Shown piece by piece: positions 1-8,578 of a stretch of 26,727 nucleotides of DNA. Numbering within the stretch: position 1 is the stretch's first letter; each line of letters starts with the position of its first letter. The notes below the pieces were generated by a model, which saw nothing but the letters and a program-made list of their open reading frames with translations, made no database searches and was not told the DNA's origin. Made by a program: the position numbers and the translations under genes. The stretch covers positions 1 through 26,727 of the forward strand of contig CAJTZE010000047.1 in NCBI GenBank assembly GCA_910584265.1. Direction: 5' to 3'. Source of the DNA: an uncultured Dorea sp. (GTDB taxonomy: Bacteria > Bacillota > Clostridia > Lachnospirales > Lachnospiraceae).

Positions 1-655
1 GTATCTGCGGCAGCGTAATATAGAAAAACCGCTGGAAGCTGTTGCAGCCGTCCAGTTCAGACGCCTCAAATACATCCGGGCTGATTCCCATAATTGCAGC
101 CATCAGCATAATCGTCGAATTTCCAAACCACATCAGGAAATTCATAAATCCGACCAATGACCTGGTTCCAAATACAGAACCTAAGAAGTCGACCGGATGG
201 CTGATAAGTCCTATAGACATAAGAATCGAATTAACCGGACCATTGGTAGAGAACATGGTGAAAAATAACATGGCAAATGCAGACGCCATGATCAGATTCG
301 GCAGATAAATGACAACCTTAAAAAATTGTGTTCCATGGATCTTAAGCCTTGCATCTACAAACCATTCTGCAAGCACCAGAGCGATCACGATCTGGGGGAT
401 AAATCCTATGATCCATAAAATCAGGGTATTTGCGGCATATTTCAGCATATCCGATCCCAGAAGGCTGATATAATTCTGCATACCGACAAAATTCGGACCA
501 ATCTCTTTAATTCCTGAACGGTAATATTCAAAAAAGCTATACCGAATGGTATCCACCAAAGGAATAAAGGAAAAAATGAAAAAACTTACAAAAAATGGAA
601 GAATAAAAATATATCCCCATTTTGAATAGTCAACTTTTTTTCGTTTTGCATTCAT
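1..655 (-). CDS. Sugar ABC transporter permease, MalF/UgpA type (3' end beyond window)
   Basis: Inner-membrane permease subunit of a carbohydrate ABC importer; 218 codons are visible and the C-terminus lies beyond the left edge. I translated it directly on the minus strand: it opens MNAKRKKVDYSKWGYIFILP and has repeated hydrophobic segments separated by short loops. The last visible residues form the start of the EAA loop that contacts the ATPase (EASELDGCN, followed by FQRFFYITLPQI). ATG at 655-653 is preceded by AAAGGA about 10 nt upstream, which fixes the start. It lies 63 bp downstream of the solute-binding-protein gene, with an 11-bp hairpin between, and is clearly in the same operon. 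The second permease would be expected just off the window. Substrate is inferred from the divergent GH94 phosphorylases: a beta-linked disaccharide or short oligosaccharide. Confidence 0.9.
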   Translation of the reverse strand, partial: MNAKRKKVDYSKWGYIFILPFFVSFFIFSFIPLVDTIRYSFFEYYRSGIKEIGPNFVGMQNYISLLGSDMLKYAANTLILWIIGFIPQIVIALVLAEWFVDARLKIHGTQFFKVVIYLPNLIMASAFAMLFFTMFSTNGPVNSILMSIGLISHPVDFLGSVFGTRSLVGFMNFLMWFGNSTIMLMAAIMGISPDVFEASELDGCNSFQRFFYITLPQI

Positions 656-684
656 AAACTTACATTCCTTTCTTTTTCCGCATG

Positions 685-708
685 ATGCGGGGCGCAGGCG
701 CCCCGCAT
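685..708 (-). promoter_or_regulatory. Intercistronic hairpin between solute-binding-protein and permease genes
   Basis: The 24 bases form an inverted repeat with 11-nt arms (ATGCGGGGCGC / GCGCCCCGCAT) and almost no spacer, effectively a 9-10 bp GC-rich stem. On the minus strand no T-run follows it, so it looks less like a terminator than an mRNA-protecting or polarity hairpin. Such structures are known after malE-type genes, where they keep binding-protein mRNA more abundant than permease mRNA. Confidence 0.7.
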
Positions 709-718
709 TTATTCTTCT

Positions 719-2089
719 TTACTCCGGCCACTGAATTTCAGTGATATCCGGATAACGCTCTATGATTGCCGTCTCAAAATTCTTTTTCGCCTTGTCATAA
801 TCAACCTTTCCCTGTAAGTAATCGCTAAATGAATTCTGGATCAATTCTACGCATCCCTGGTCGTAAGCGGAAAGCGGAGCGATTTCAATATTTTCTGCAA
901 CCGGTGCAAAATACTCAAATGCATTCTGTCCTCCAAGGAAATCAGAAGCGAAAGAGTTGTCTTTTGCCGCTTTCTTCATACCGCTTGTTGTGTTCGTGAA
1001 ATCCGAATAATCCTTAGAAATTTTCAGCAGATTATCCTTATCCACTGTTACTGCAAGAATAATGTCTTTTACATGCTCCAGATTGTCCGTGCCCGTACAT
1101 GCGTGTACATAAGAACCGCCCCAGTTATATTCCTGCGGAGGATTGGTAACAGCCCATGCGCCGTCTCCGCCGTCCCAGTTTGGCTTCAGGGTAAAATCAA
1201 TTCCCCATGCCGGAAACAGGAATGCAAATACCTTGGACGCCGAACCCATCGCTTTATTCCAGTCGTCATTCCATTGTCCCTTTACATTTTTATCCAGATA
1301 GCCCGCATCCAGCCATTCTTTCGAGCTGTTTACCCAATCCATAATTTTCTGGTCGACCTTAATCGTCGTTTCGCCGGGACTTACCCAGGATTCTTCAATG
1401 CTGTTGCCGTACAGACGGAACGTATCTGCATAAGAAGAGAATGTATAATATCCTTTTGCCTTTAATTCTTCTGCCGTCACCTGCATGGTATCCCAGTCCT
1501 TTACCTTCTGGCCGACCTCCTCCGGATCGTCTGTCCCGAATACCTCTTTTGCAATGTCGCGCCTGTATACTAACAATCCCGGGCAGCACTGCCATGTGGA
1601 TCCCCTCTGGACGCCCTCGGAGTCAGAAGCCGTAACCTTTGTAAATTCATACTGGTCCGCCAGGTCCTTGTCCGGGTCAATCCCAAGGTCTTTTAACGGC
1701 ATGGCCGCATCTGCGTCTGCATCCGTATACTTGTTCACATAATCTGTCTCCGACAGGAAAATATCAACCTTATCATCCGCCGCTGCGTCCGCCTGCTTCA
1801 TCAATGCCTCGTCCAGCTTCTGCTGATAGACGCCGTCCTGATTCGGGTTGATAATCCAGTGGATCTCCGTGCCGTCATTTAAAGTAGTCACCGTACCATC
1901 CTTAGAGGTTTCCTTTACCTCCGGATAAACCGCCTCCACACGTTCGCGAAATTCGTCATTCCAGCTATAAATATTGATAACCTTTCCTTCCCCGCTGCCG
2001 TCTCCTGAATCAGACGGCTTGCCGCAGCCTGCCAGTACGCCTGCTGCCATAGCTGCAATTAACAACATACTAACTACTCTCTTTTTCAT
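719..2089 (-). CDS. Sugar ABC transporter substrate-binding lipoprotein (family 1)
   Basis: Extracytoplasmic solute-binding protein of 456 residues that delivers a sugar to the permease encoded downstream. The N-terminus is a type II signal peptide: MKKR, a hydrophobic core, then lipobox LAGC with the lipidated cysteine at residue 22, followed by a Ser/Gly/Asp-rich linker. Length and Trp/Tyr-rich composition suit family 1 extracellular binding proteins, which bind oligosaccharides by aromatic stacking. AGGAGG sits about 9 nt upstream of the ATG. It is the first gene of a minus-strand operon and diverges from two GH94 phosphorylase genes across a 310-bp shared control region, so its ligand is probably the sugar those enzymes phosphorolyse. 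The exact ligand cannot be read from the sequence. Confidence 0.92.
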   Translation of the reverse strand: MKKRVVSMLLIAAMAAGVLAGCGKPSDSGDGSGEGKVINIYSWNDEFRERVEAVYPEVKETSKDGTVTTLNDGTEIHWIINPNQDGVYQQKLDEALMKQADAAADDKVDIFLSETDYVNKYTDADADAAMPLKDLGIDPDKDLADQYEFTKVTASDSEGVQRGSTWQCCPGLLVYRRDIAKEVFGTDDPEEVGQKVKDWDTMQVTAEELKAKGYYTFSSYADTFRLYGNSIEESWVSPGETTIKVDQKIMDWVNSSKEWLDAGYLDKNVKGQWNDDWNKAMGSASKVFAFLFPAWGIDFTLKPNWDGGDGAWAVTNPPQEYNWGGSYVHACTGTDNLEHVKDIILAVTVDKDNLLKISKDYSDFTNTTSGMKKAAKDNSFASDFLGGQNAFEYFAPVAENIEIAPLSAYDQGCVELIQNSFSDYLQGKVDYDKAKKNFETAIIERYPDITEIQWPE

Positions 2090-2148
2090 TTGAAAAGTCC
2101 TCCTTTTACATATTGTGAAGCATTGGCCTCACGTTTATCGTTGAACGG

Positions 2149-2192
2149 ATTATAACGTAAATATTTTTTCAGTTATATTGAAATTCTTTCAA
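2149..2192 (-). promoter_or_regulatory. Candidate promoter with adjacent inverted repeat (operator?)
   Basis: On the minus strand TATAAT (2154-2149) is preceded by no good -35 hexamer. Instead the inverted repeat TTGAAA-N3-TTTCAA at 2178-2192 lies about 24 nt upstream of the -10 box, where a class II activator would bind. It would drive the solute-binding-protein operon beginning at 2089. Confidence 0.4.
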
Positions 2193-2216
2193 AAATATCA
2201 AATTCATGACACATTT

Positions 2217-2252
2217 TTAAGAAAGCTCTGGTTAATTCACCGCTTCCTTAAT
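2217..2252. repeat. Dispersed imperfect palindrome, copy A
   Basis: Arms TTAAGAAAGC (2217-2226) and GCTTCCTTAA (2242-2251) pair over 10 bp with a single mismatch/wobble around a centre containing GGTTAATTCACC. By hand alignment it matches 27 of 36 bases of a second copy at 10792-10827, including the TAAG-AAGC and TCCNTAAT ends, so it looks like a small mobile or dispersed palindromic element rather than a gene-specific site. Confidence 0.45.
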
Positions 2253-2384
2253 ATTTTACTTTTCGGGCGGAAACACAAGAAATGCGCTGTGCAATTTAGG
2301 TCATGATTCTGATATTTTTCACATGTTTCTTATATTTTTAATAAACGTTTTCCTCTATGATGTTTTCTATCTAAATACATAATG

Positions 2385-2391
2385 AAAGGAG
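2385..2391 (+). promoter_or_regulatory. Ribosome binding site supporting a TTG start
   Basis: AAAGGAG ends 8 nt before TTG at 2400. There is no ATG or GTG at a comparable distance in this frame, and the protein's N-terminus resembles the usual GH94 start (a short strand reading MYHLKFID), so the TTG is taken as the initiator. Confidence 0.75.
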
Positions 2392-2399
2392 CATAAAGA

Positions 2400-5099
2400 T
2401 TGTACCACTTAAAATTTATTGACGAGCACGGCAGCTTTTTAATAAAGAAGCCGGAAAATACAAGCTATCTATACTTTCCCCTTGCATCGGAAACGGGCCT
2501 TAAGAGTTCTGTCACGCCAAATCTCGGCGGTGACGCCAAGCTTGACCAGGAAACGTTTCTTTTAGAGCCGGTAAGCTCGGAAAACTTACATAATAACCGT
2601 TCTACCCGTAACTTCTGGCTGATAAGAAACGGCGCGGACGTATACTCCGCGGCCGGAGCTTCAGCAGAGCAGGAAGCCGCGCGTTTCTCTGAAAAACAAG
2701 ATGAAAGCAAGCTGACGGCGGGATTCATGTGGCAGACTCTTACAAGATTTTCCAAAAGGTATCAGCTATCATCCGCGGTCACCTCGTTCATTCCAAAAGA
2801 CACCAATGTGGAGATCATGTATGTGACCGTGCAGAACCATTCAGAGGTTACACAGGAATTCACTGCTTACGCCGCCGTTCCTGTCTACGGGCGCAGCGCG
2901 GATAACATCCGCGACCACCGGAACGTAACCTCCATGCTTCACCGCATAGATGCAGTCAAAAACGGAGTTCTTGTATGCCCTTCCATGTCCTTTGATGAAA
3001 AGGGGCATCGTCCAAACAAACACATTTATTACGTTATGGGATGTATGGGCAACGGCAGGGCTCCAGAAAGCTTCTATCCTGCCGTAGAGGATTTCATCGG
3101 CGAGGGCGGAACCTTTACCCGCCCCCGCGCAGTATACGAACAATATCCCGGATATCCGGCGCCTTATCATGCGGCAGGAAAGGAAGCGATGGGCGCCTTC
3201 CGCTTTGAGCCCGTTTCCCTTGCTCCCGGAGAAAAGGCAGACTATATCCTTCTCATCGGAACAGAGGACGAGGAACAAGAAATTTTCAAAAATTTTGAAA
3301 AATATAATACCTCCGAGAAAATCCGGCAGGCCTTTACAGATACGAAATCCTACTGGCAGAATCAGGTAAATGTGAACTTCCATACAAATGATCCCGATTT
3401 TGACCATCTGATGAAATGGATCTGCTTTCAGCCTTTCCTCCGCCGGTTATTCGGCTGCTCTTTCCTTCCCCACCATGACTATGGGCGGGGCGGCCGCGGA
3501 TGGAGGGACTTATGGCAGGACTGCCTTTCTTTACTGCTCATGGAGCCTGAGAATGTCGGCCAAATGATTGCTGTGAACTACGGAGGAGTCCGCATTGACG
3601 GGACCAATGCGACGATCATCGGGAACGGAGACGGCCAATTCCTTGCAGACCGGAACGGAATTACCCGTGTCTGGATGGATCATGCACTCTGGCCGTTGAT
3701 GACAACAAAACTTTATATAGACCAGACGGGAGATATTGAAATCTTAAATAAACAGGTTCCTTATTTTAAAGATCCACAGACTATGCGGGGAACAGAGACG
3801 GACCCTCTATGGGATCAGGAGCAGGGAAACAGACAGCGCACAAATGAGAACGGTATTTATACCGGAAGTATATTAGAACATCTTCTCATCCAACAGCTGA
3901 CAGCCTTTTACGAGGTAGGTGACCATAATATCTACAGACTTCGGGGAGCCGATTGGAACGACGCCCTGGATATGGCCTCCGAACGCGGCGAAAGCGTCGC
4001 CTTTACCTGTGCTTATGCCGGTAACCTGCTGAGCCTTGCGGCAATGATCCGTCTTCTGGACAAACATTCTTCCACTCATACAATCGAGCTGCTGGAGGAA
4101 ATTATGGTTCTGCTGGAAGACAATACAGAATCCTTTGAAGATATCGGAAAAAAACATAAAATACTGTCTGATTACGTAAGCCGGTGCAGGCATACCGTAA
4201 GCGGCAGACGTACCACCCTTTCACTTTCGGTTCTTGCTGTAAATCTGATCCAAAAAGCAAACTGGCTCACGAACCATCTGAGAACCCGGGAATGGATTGA
4301 CTGTACCCGGGAAGAGGGCTGGTTTAACAGCTATTATGATAACCACGGACGGGCGGTGGAAGGAATTTTTGGAGATCAGGTGCGTATGATGCTTACCGGT
4401 CAGGTCTTCGCCATCATGGGAAAAGTTGCAGAAGACGATCAGATTGAAAAAATCACAAAAAGCGCCGACCGTTACCTATATCGGAAAGAAATCGGCGGCT
4501 ACCGCCTGAATACGGATTTTCATGAGCTTAAATTTGACATGGGGCGGATGTTTGGATTTGCCTATGGCGAGAAAGAAAACGGAGCAGTGTTCTCCCATAT
4601 GACGGTTATGTATGCCAACGCCCTGTATCGCCGCGGATTTGTAAAAGAAGGCTGGAAAGCATTAAAGACGCTTGCAGATACTGCTTTGGATTTTGACACC
4701 AGCCATATCTATCCGGGAATTCCGGAATATTTCCGCTCTGACGGGCGTGGAATGTATCAATATCTGACCGGCGCCGCAAGCTGGTTCATGATGACAATGA
4801 TCACGGAAGTTTTCGGCGTCCGGGGAGAAGCGGGCGATCTTATCCTGTATCCAAAGCTTCTGGCCTGCCAGTTTGACACAGGAGGAGCGGCCTCCATTAC
4901 TGTTCCTTTTGCGGGCAAAAATTTTACTGTTATTTATAAGAATGAAAATGGGAAAGACTTTGGAGCTTATATTATTGGTTCCGCTTCCTGCGACGGAAAT
5001 AAGCTTACAGTAAATGAAGATTCTTTTGTCATTCTTCCACGAAAGATGCTTACCGGACTATCAGGCCGCATGCACACGATTACCGTAAACCTGCTATAG
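2400..5099 (+). CDS. GH94 glycoside phosphorylase, laminaribiose/cellobiose-phosphorylase-like
   Basis: Cytoplasmic inverting phosphorylase of 899 residues that should cleave a beta-glucosidic disaccharide or oligosaccharide with inorganic phosphate to give an alpha-sugar-1-phosphate. Order: N-terminal beta-sandwich (about 1-280), helical linker, (alpha/alpha)6 barrel, C-terminal beta-domain. The GH94 signature GADWNDALD is present with the predicted general acid Asp518, and the phosphate-site loop YLTGAASW lies at 788-795 (Thr790-Gly791). No signal peptide. The start is TTG, chosen for its AAAGGAG site. It is followed after 32 bp by a second GH94 gene of a different subfamily. The length (about 900) and N-terminus recall laminaribiose-phosphorylase-type members rather than the roughly 810-residue cellobiose phosphorylases; the assignment rests on memory of the family and substrate is unresolved. 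Confidence 0.85.
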   Translation: MYHLKFIDEHGSFLIKKPENTSYLYFPLASETGLKSSVTPNLGGDAKLDQETFLLEPVSSENLHNNRSTRNFWLIRNGADVYSAAGASAEQEAARFSEKQDESKLTAGFMWQTLTRFSKRYQLSSAVTSFIPKDTNVEIMYVTVQNHSEVTQEFTAYAAVPVYGRSADNIRDHRNVTSMLHRIDAVKNGVLVCPSMSFDEKGHRPNKHIYYVMGCMGNGRAPESFYPAVEDFIGEGGTFTRPRAVYEQYPGYPAPYHAAGKEAMGAFRFEPVSLAPGEKADYILLIGTEDEEQEIFKNFEKYNTSEKIRQAFTDTKSYWQNQVNVNFHTNDPDFDHLMKWICFQPFLRRLFGCSFLPHHDYGRGGRGWRDLWQDCLSLLLMEPENVGQMIAVNYGGVRIDGTNATIIGNGDGQFLADRNGITRVWMDHALWPLMTTKLYIDQTGDIEILNKQVPYFKDPQTMRGTETDPLWDQEQGNRQRTNENGIYTGSILEHLLIQQLTAFYEVGDHNIYRLRGADWNDALDMASERGESVAFTCAYAGNLLSLAAMIRLLDKHSSTHTIELLEEIMVLLEDNTESFEDIGKKHKILSDYVSRCRHTVSGRRTTLSLSVLAVNLIQKANWLTNHLRTREWIDCTREEGWFNSYYDNHGRAVEGIFGDQVRMMLTGQVFAIMGKVAEDDQIEKITKSADRYLYRKEIGGYRLNTDFHELKFDMGRMFGFAYGEKENGAVFSHMTVMYANALYRRGFVKEGWKALKTLADTALDFDTSHIYPGIPEYFRSDGRGMYQYLTGAASWFMMTMITEVFGVRGEAGDLILYPKLLACQFDTGGAASITVPFAGKNFTVIYKNENGKDFGAYIIGSASCDGNKLTVNEDSFVILPRKMLTGLSGRMHTITVNLL

Positions 5100-5131
5100 A
5101 ACTCCTAAAATATTGAAAGGACAAAAATAAT

Positions 5132-7543
5132 ATGAGATATGGATATTTTGATGATGCAAACCGAGAGTATGTTATTGACCGGCCGGATACGCCGGCGCCC
5201 TGGGTAAACTATTTAGGATCCCCGGAATACGGCGCAATTATTTCCAATAATGCGGGCGGCTACAGCTTTGCAAAATCAGGTGCAAACGGAAGGATCCTCC
5301 GATACATTTTCAACAGCTTTGACCAGCCCGGAAGGTATCTCTACATCCGTGATAACGGCTCCGGGGATTACTGGTCCGCCTCCTGGCAGCCGGTCGGCAA
5401 AAATCTTGACGCCTACAAGAGCAAATGCCGCCATGGCATCGGCTATACAAAAATGACTGCCGTCTATGACGGAATCGCCTCCGAGGCGTCCTACTATGTT
5501 CCATTGGGAAAGTCCTATGAGGTATGGGCGCTTTCCGTAACAAATAATTCGGCAGACCCCAGAAGCCTTACCTTAAGCGGTTATGCTGAATTTACAAACC
5601 ACAGTAATTATGAACAGGACCAAGTGAACCTGCAGTATTCTCTGTTCATTACAAGAACACAATTTAAAGAGAATCACATCATTCAACAGATCCACGGAAA
5701 TTTAGATGCTCTGCCGGAAAATGAGCAAGTGGATGAAAAAAACGTAACGGAACGCTTCTTCGGTCTTGCCGGCGCTGACGTCTCCTCCTATTGCGGAGAA
5801 AAAGAACATTTCCTCGGCAGATATCGCGGCTATGGCAATCCACAGGGGATCGTATCCGGAAATCTCGGAAATGTAACCAGTTACAACGAAAATTCCTGCG
5901 GCGCTCTTTCCTGTACCGTCGACCTGGCTCCGGGAGAAACAAAAACCATCGCTTTTCTGCTTGGAGCGGGCGGCTCCGATGCAGCCTCCCCGCTTCTCGA
6001 CGCTTATGCAGACCCGGCAGAAAGAATGGAACAGGAGCTTTTGGAGCTAAAAAGCTACTGGTACGAAAAATTAGACCATCTGAAGGTGCATACACCCAGC
6101 CCGGAATTTAACACGATGATAAATACTTGGAATGCTTACAACTGCTTCATGACATTTATATGGTCCCGCGCCGCCTCCTTTATTTACTGCGGCCTCCGCA
6201 ACGGCTACGGATACCGTGACACTGTACAGGATATTCAGGGAATCATCCATCTTGCCCCGGAGATGGCCGCAGAAAAAATCCGCTTTATGCTCTCCGCACA
6301 GGTAAGCGGCGGCGGCGGCCTTCCCCTCGTGAAATTTACACACAATCCGGGTCATGAGGATACTCCGGACGACGCTTCCTACAGGCAGGAAACCGGACAC
6401 CCCGCCTACCGTGCCGACGACGCACTGTGGCTTTTTCCAACCGTATACAAATATATTGCCGAAACCGGTAAGCCGGAATTTTTAAATGAAGTCATTCCCT
6501 TTGCGGATAAAGACGAAGCCAGTGTTTATGAACACTTGAAACGTGCGGCCGCGTTCTCACTTGCACATCTCGGCCCGCACGGCATGCCGGCAGGGCTCTA
6601 TGCAGACTGGAATGACTGCCTGCGTCTGGGCGCAAACGGCGAGTCCTCGTTTGTTGCGATGCAGTTTTATTATGCGATGACCATCTTAATAGGATTTGCC
6701 GAATATATGAAGGATACAGAATATGTAAAATATCTCAAAGATAAACAGACCAAGACAGGCGCCGTGATCCAAAAACTATGCTGGGATCAGGACCGCTTTA
6801 TCCGCGGATATACAGAAGCCGGAGAGCGGATCGGAGCAGCAGAAGCTCCGGAAGCAAATCTGTGGCTGAATCCGCAGAGCTGGTCCGTCATCAGCGGGCT
6901 TGCCTCCGTCCGGCAGGCGGATGCGGCGCTTGCAAATGTCTATGAACAATTAAACACCGAATACGGCGCCCTCCTGATGAATCCGCCCTACCATGCCAAC
7001 GCCTTCGACGGCGCCCTGGCCGTCATCTATAATCAGGGAACAAAAGAGAATGCCGGTATTTTTTCCCAGTCCCAGGGATGGCTGGTTCTTGCAGAAGCGC
7101 TGTGCGGACATGGAGAACGTGCCTTTACATATTTTATGGAAAATGCGCCCGCCGCCTGGAATGACCAGGCAGAGCTCCGCCGTCTGGAGCCGTACTGCTA
7201 TGGCCAGTTCACAGAAGGGCGTGCCAGCGAACATCCCGGCCGTTCCCACGTACACTGGCTGACCGGCACCGCCTCAACCATGATGGTTGGATGCGTCGAG
7301 GGCATCTTAGGACTCCGCCCCGACATGAACGGTATCCTGTTATCTCCGTCTATTCCGAAGGACTGGGCTCATCTGGAAATAGAAAAAGATTTTCGCGGGA
7401 AGCATTTACACATTCTCATTGACAACCCGAACGGGCGGGAATCCGGATGCGAAAAGCTTACGCTAAACGGCAAAGAACTCGACGGCAGTTACATCCCCGC
7501 CGTCCTTCTCGACGATAAAAATACGATTCGGCTAACTCTTTAG
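5132..7543 (+). CDS. GH94 glycoside phosphorylase, chitobiose/cellobiose-phosphorylase-like
   Basis: Cytoplasmic inverting phosphorylase of 803 residues. The N-terminus (MRYGYFDDANREYVIDRPD) follows the classical cellobiose/N,N'-diacetylchitobiose phosphorylase start, and DWND appears as GLYADWNDCLRLG with predicted general acid Asp492. That is the number I recall for the catalytic Asp of Vibrio chitobiose phosphorylase (about 801 residues). The phosphate-binding loop HWLTGTAS contains Thr711-Gly712, and YGYRDTVQD earlier in the barrel matches the family's RDxxQD motif. AAAGG lies upstream of ATG; the gene is translated from the same mRNA as the preceding phosphorylase and the message ends at the hairpin 7601-7634. 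Two phosphorylases of distinct subfamilies side by side suggest stepwise processing of one mixed sugar or of two related disaccharides. Chitobiose itself is not proven as substrate. Confidence 0.87.
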   Translation: MRYGYFDDANREYVIDRPDTPAPWVNYLGSPEYGAIISNNAGGYSFAKSGANGRILRYIFNSFDQPGRYLYIRDNGSGDYWSASWQPVGKNLDAYKSKCRHGIGYTKMTAVYDGIASEASYYVPLGKSYEVWALSVTNNSADPRSLTLSGYAEFTNHSNYEQDQVNLQYSLFITRTQFKENHIIQQIHGNLDALPENEQVDEKNVTERFFGLAGADVSSYCGEKEHFLGRYRGYGNPQGIVSGNLGNVTSYNENSCGALSCTVDLAPGETKTIAFLLGAGGSDAASPLLDAYADPAERMEQELLELKSYWYEKLDHLKVHTPSPEFNTMINTWNAYNCFMTFIWSRAASFIYCGLRNGYGYRDTVQDIQGIIHLAPEMAAEKIRFMLSAQVSGGGGLPLVKFTHNPGHEDTPDDASYRQETGHPAYRADDALWLFPTVYKYIAETGKPEFLNEVIPFADKDEASVYEHLKRAAAFSLAHLGPHGMPAGLYADWNDCLRLGANGESSFVAMQFYYAMTILIGFAEYMKDTEYVKYLKDKQTKTGAVIQKLCWDQDRFIRGYTEAGERIGAAEAPEANLWLNPQSWSVISGLASVRQADAALANVYEQLNTEYGALLMNPPYHANAFDGALAVIYNQGTKENAGIFSQSQGWLVLAEALCGHGERAFTYFMENAPAAWNDQAELRRLEPYCYGQFTEGRASEHPGRSHVHWLTGTASTMMVGCVEGILGLRPDMNGILLSPSIPKDWAHLEIEKDFRGKHLHILIDNPNGRESGCEKLTLNGKELDGSYIPAVLLDDKNTIRLTL

Positions 7544-7600
7544 AGCATATTATACCGTCAGAAGCAAAAGAGAAATCCTCTCCTGCTTTTCTCTGTCATA

Positions 7601-7634
7601 AAGGGCGCGGCATGATAGCCCGCCGCGTCCTTTT
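7601..7634. terminator. Intrinsic terminator of the GH94 operon (possibly bidirectional)
   Basis: Arms AAGGGCGCGGC (7601-7611) and GCCGCGTCCTT (7622-7632) pair over 11 bp with one G-T wobble around a 10-nt loop; TTTT follows on the plus strand. It lies 58 bp after the second GH94 stop and 35 bp beyond the end of the convergent AraC gene, so it can serve both, though the T-run is better on the plus strand. Confidence 0.75.
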
Positions 7635-7668
7635 AACTTCTTATGTCTGCAGCTCTTCATATATCATC

Positions 7669-8427
7669 CTATGGCTCTGCTTCAATATCCCATTGTACCA
7701 TATGATTCAGATCCCGGAATTTCTTTGGAGTCATACCGACAAATTCCCGAAACTGCTGTATAAAATGACTCTGCGAAGAAAAAGAGAGGCGGTTTGCGAT
7801 ATCGATCATGGTATAATCACTGTACTGCAGCAGATTTTTCGCCATCTCAATCTTCTGCCTGCGTATGTAAGCGCTAACGGAATCGCCGGTTTCTTTCTTG
7901 AACAGCCGGGACAGATAGCTTGCCGATACCCCAAGCTCATCTGCCAGATCCTCAATCGTAATACGTTCTTTTAAATGGGAATAAATATATTCCTTGCAGG
8001 CGCTGATATGCCGGGAATTCGTATCGCTCCGGCAGATCTTACGCATCTTATCCGTATAATCCAAAACCATCTCATCGTGAAGATTCCGTATCCCCTGTAC
8101 TGTATGTATATCGTCCAGCTTTTGAATATAGAAGTCGCTCATTCTGAAGGCCTGTTCCAGCTCCATGCCCTTCTGCTTACATAGCCGGGTAACCATTGCT
8201 GTCGTAATAACAAAATGATATTTCAAATTCGTAATATGGTTACGGGAAAGTCTCCCTACCCCTTCGCTTTCCAAAAATCTTTCCTGCTTGCAATTTTCTT
8301 TCACTGCCTCCACGTCGCCGCTGAATACCGCCTGATAAAACAAAAATTCTTCTGTCGGCTCCCTGTGCTCCACTTCATCAATATCATCTTCCGCCTCTAA
8401 GAGAAGCCATTCATCCTGATAGCCCAT
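7669..8427 (-). CDS. AraC-family transcriptional regulator
   Basis: DNA-binding regulator of 252 residues. The C-terminal 100 residues are a typical AraC double helix-turn-helix: first helix pair around 157-178 (TIEDLADELGVSASYLSRLF), second around 206-229 (MIDIANRLSFSSQSHFIQQF), then the GMTPKKFRDL signature. The first 140 residues are an acidic and helical sensor part without a recognisable cupin. AAAGGAG lies 7 nt before the ATG. It sits between the GH94 pair, which is convergent, and glgX, which is divergent, so it may control either; the glgX promoter lies in the 151-bp gap it shares. Its inducer is unknown. Confidence 0.88.
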   Translation of the reverse strand: MGYQDEWLLLEAEDDIDEVEHREPTEEFLFYQAVFSGDVEAVKENCKQERFLESEGVGRLSRNHITNLKYHFVITTAMVTRLCKQKGMELEQAFRMSDFYIQKLDDIHTVQGIRNLHDEMVLDYTDKMRKICRSDTNSRHISACKEYIYSHLKERITIEDLADELGVSASYLSRLFKKETGDSVSAYIRRQKIEMAKNLLQYSDYTMIDIANRLSFSSQSHFIQQFREFVGMTPKKFRDLNHMVQWDIEAEP

Positions 8428-8492
8428 AGATTACTCCTTTCATACCATTTATATCAAACGATTTTTTGTTACTGTCCGCTCCCGCTTTATTT

Positions 8493-8521
8493 TTGCAAAA
8501 TATGGGATTCTATTATATAAT
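8493..8521 (+). promoter_or_regulatory. Sigma-A-type promoter for the GlgX-type gene
   Basis: TTGCAA (8493-8498), a 17-bp spacer and a perfect TATAAT (8516-8521) lie 57 bp upstream of the ATG at 8579. Surrounding sequence is AT-rich. This is one of the cleanest promoters in the window and suggests substantial basal expression. Confidence 0.65.
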
Positions 8522-8578
8522 TATATCATAAATTTTGAAAACCGCCTATCCAGGCCATTTTTTTACAGGAGGTTACAC

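Larger units (their letters stand above)
2090..2399. promoter_or_regulatory. Shared control region between divergent transporter and GH94 operons
   Basis: AT-rich 310-bp spacer with no gene. It holds a minus-strand TATAAT (2154 to 2149) for the transporter, a perfect 6-3-6 inverted repeat (TTGAAA-TTC-TTTCAA, 2178-2192) placed just upstream of that promoter's weak -35 position, and one copy of a dispersed imperfect palindrome (2217-2252). I see no convincing -35/-10 pair for the plus-strand GH94 genes. This fits activator-dependent promoters, but that is inference. Confidence 0.55.

Noticed and set aside
42..308. Plus-strand 88-codon frame at the left edge
   Set aside because: It lies antisense to the permease, whose translation shows a clear EAA loop and membrane helices; no ribosome site.
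2090..2399. Catabolite-response (CcpA) site in the divergent spacer
   Set aside because: AAACG-like pieces occur, but none fits the full palindromic consensus well enough.
2841..3407. Minus-strand 188-codon frame inside the first GH94 gene
   Set aside because: Antisense shadow of a conserved enzyme; no family features and no ribosome site.
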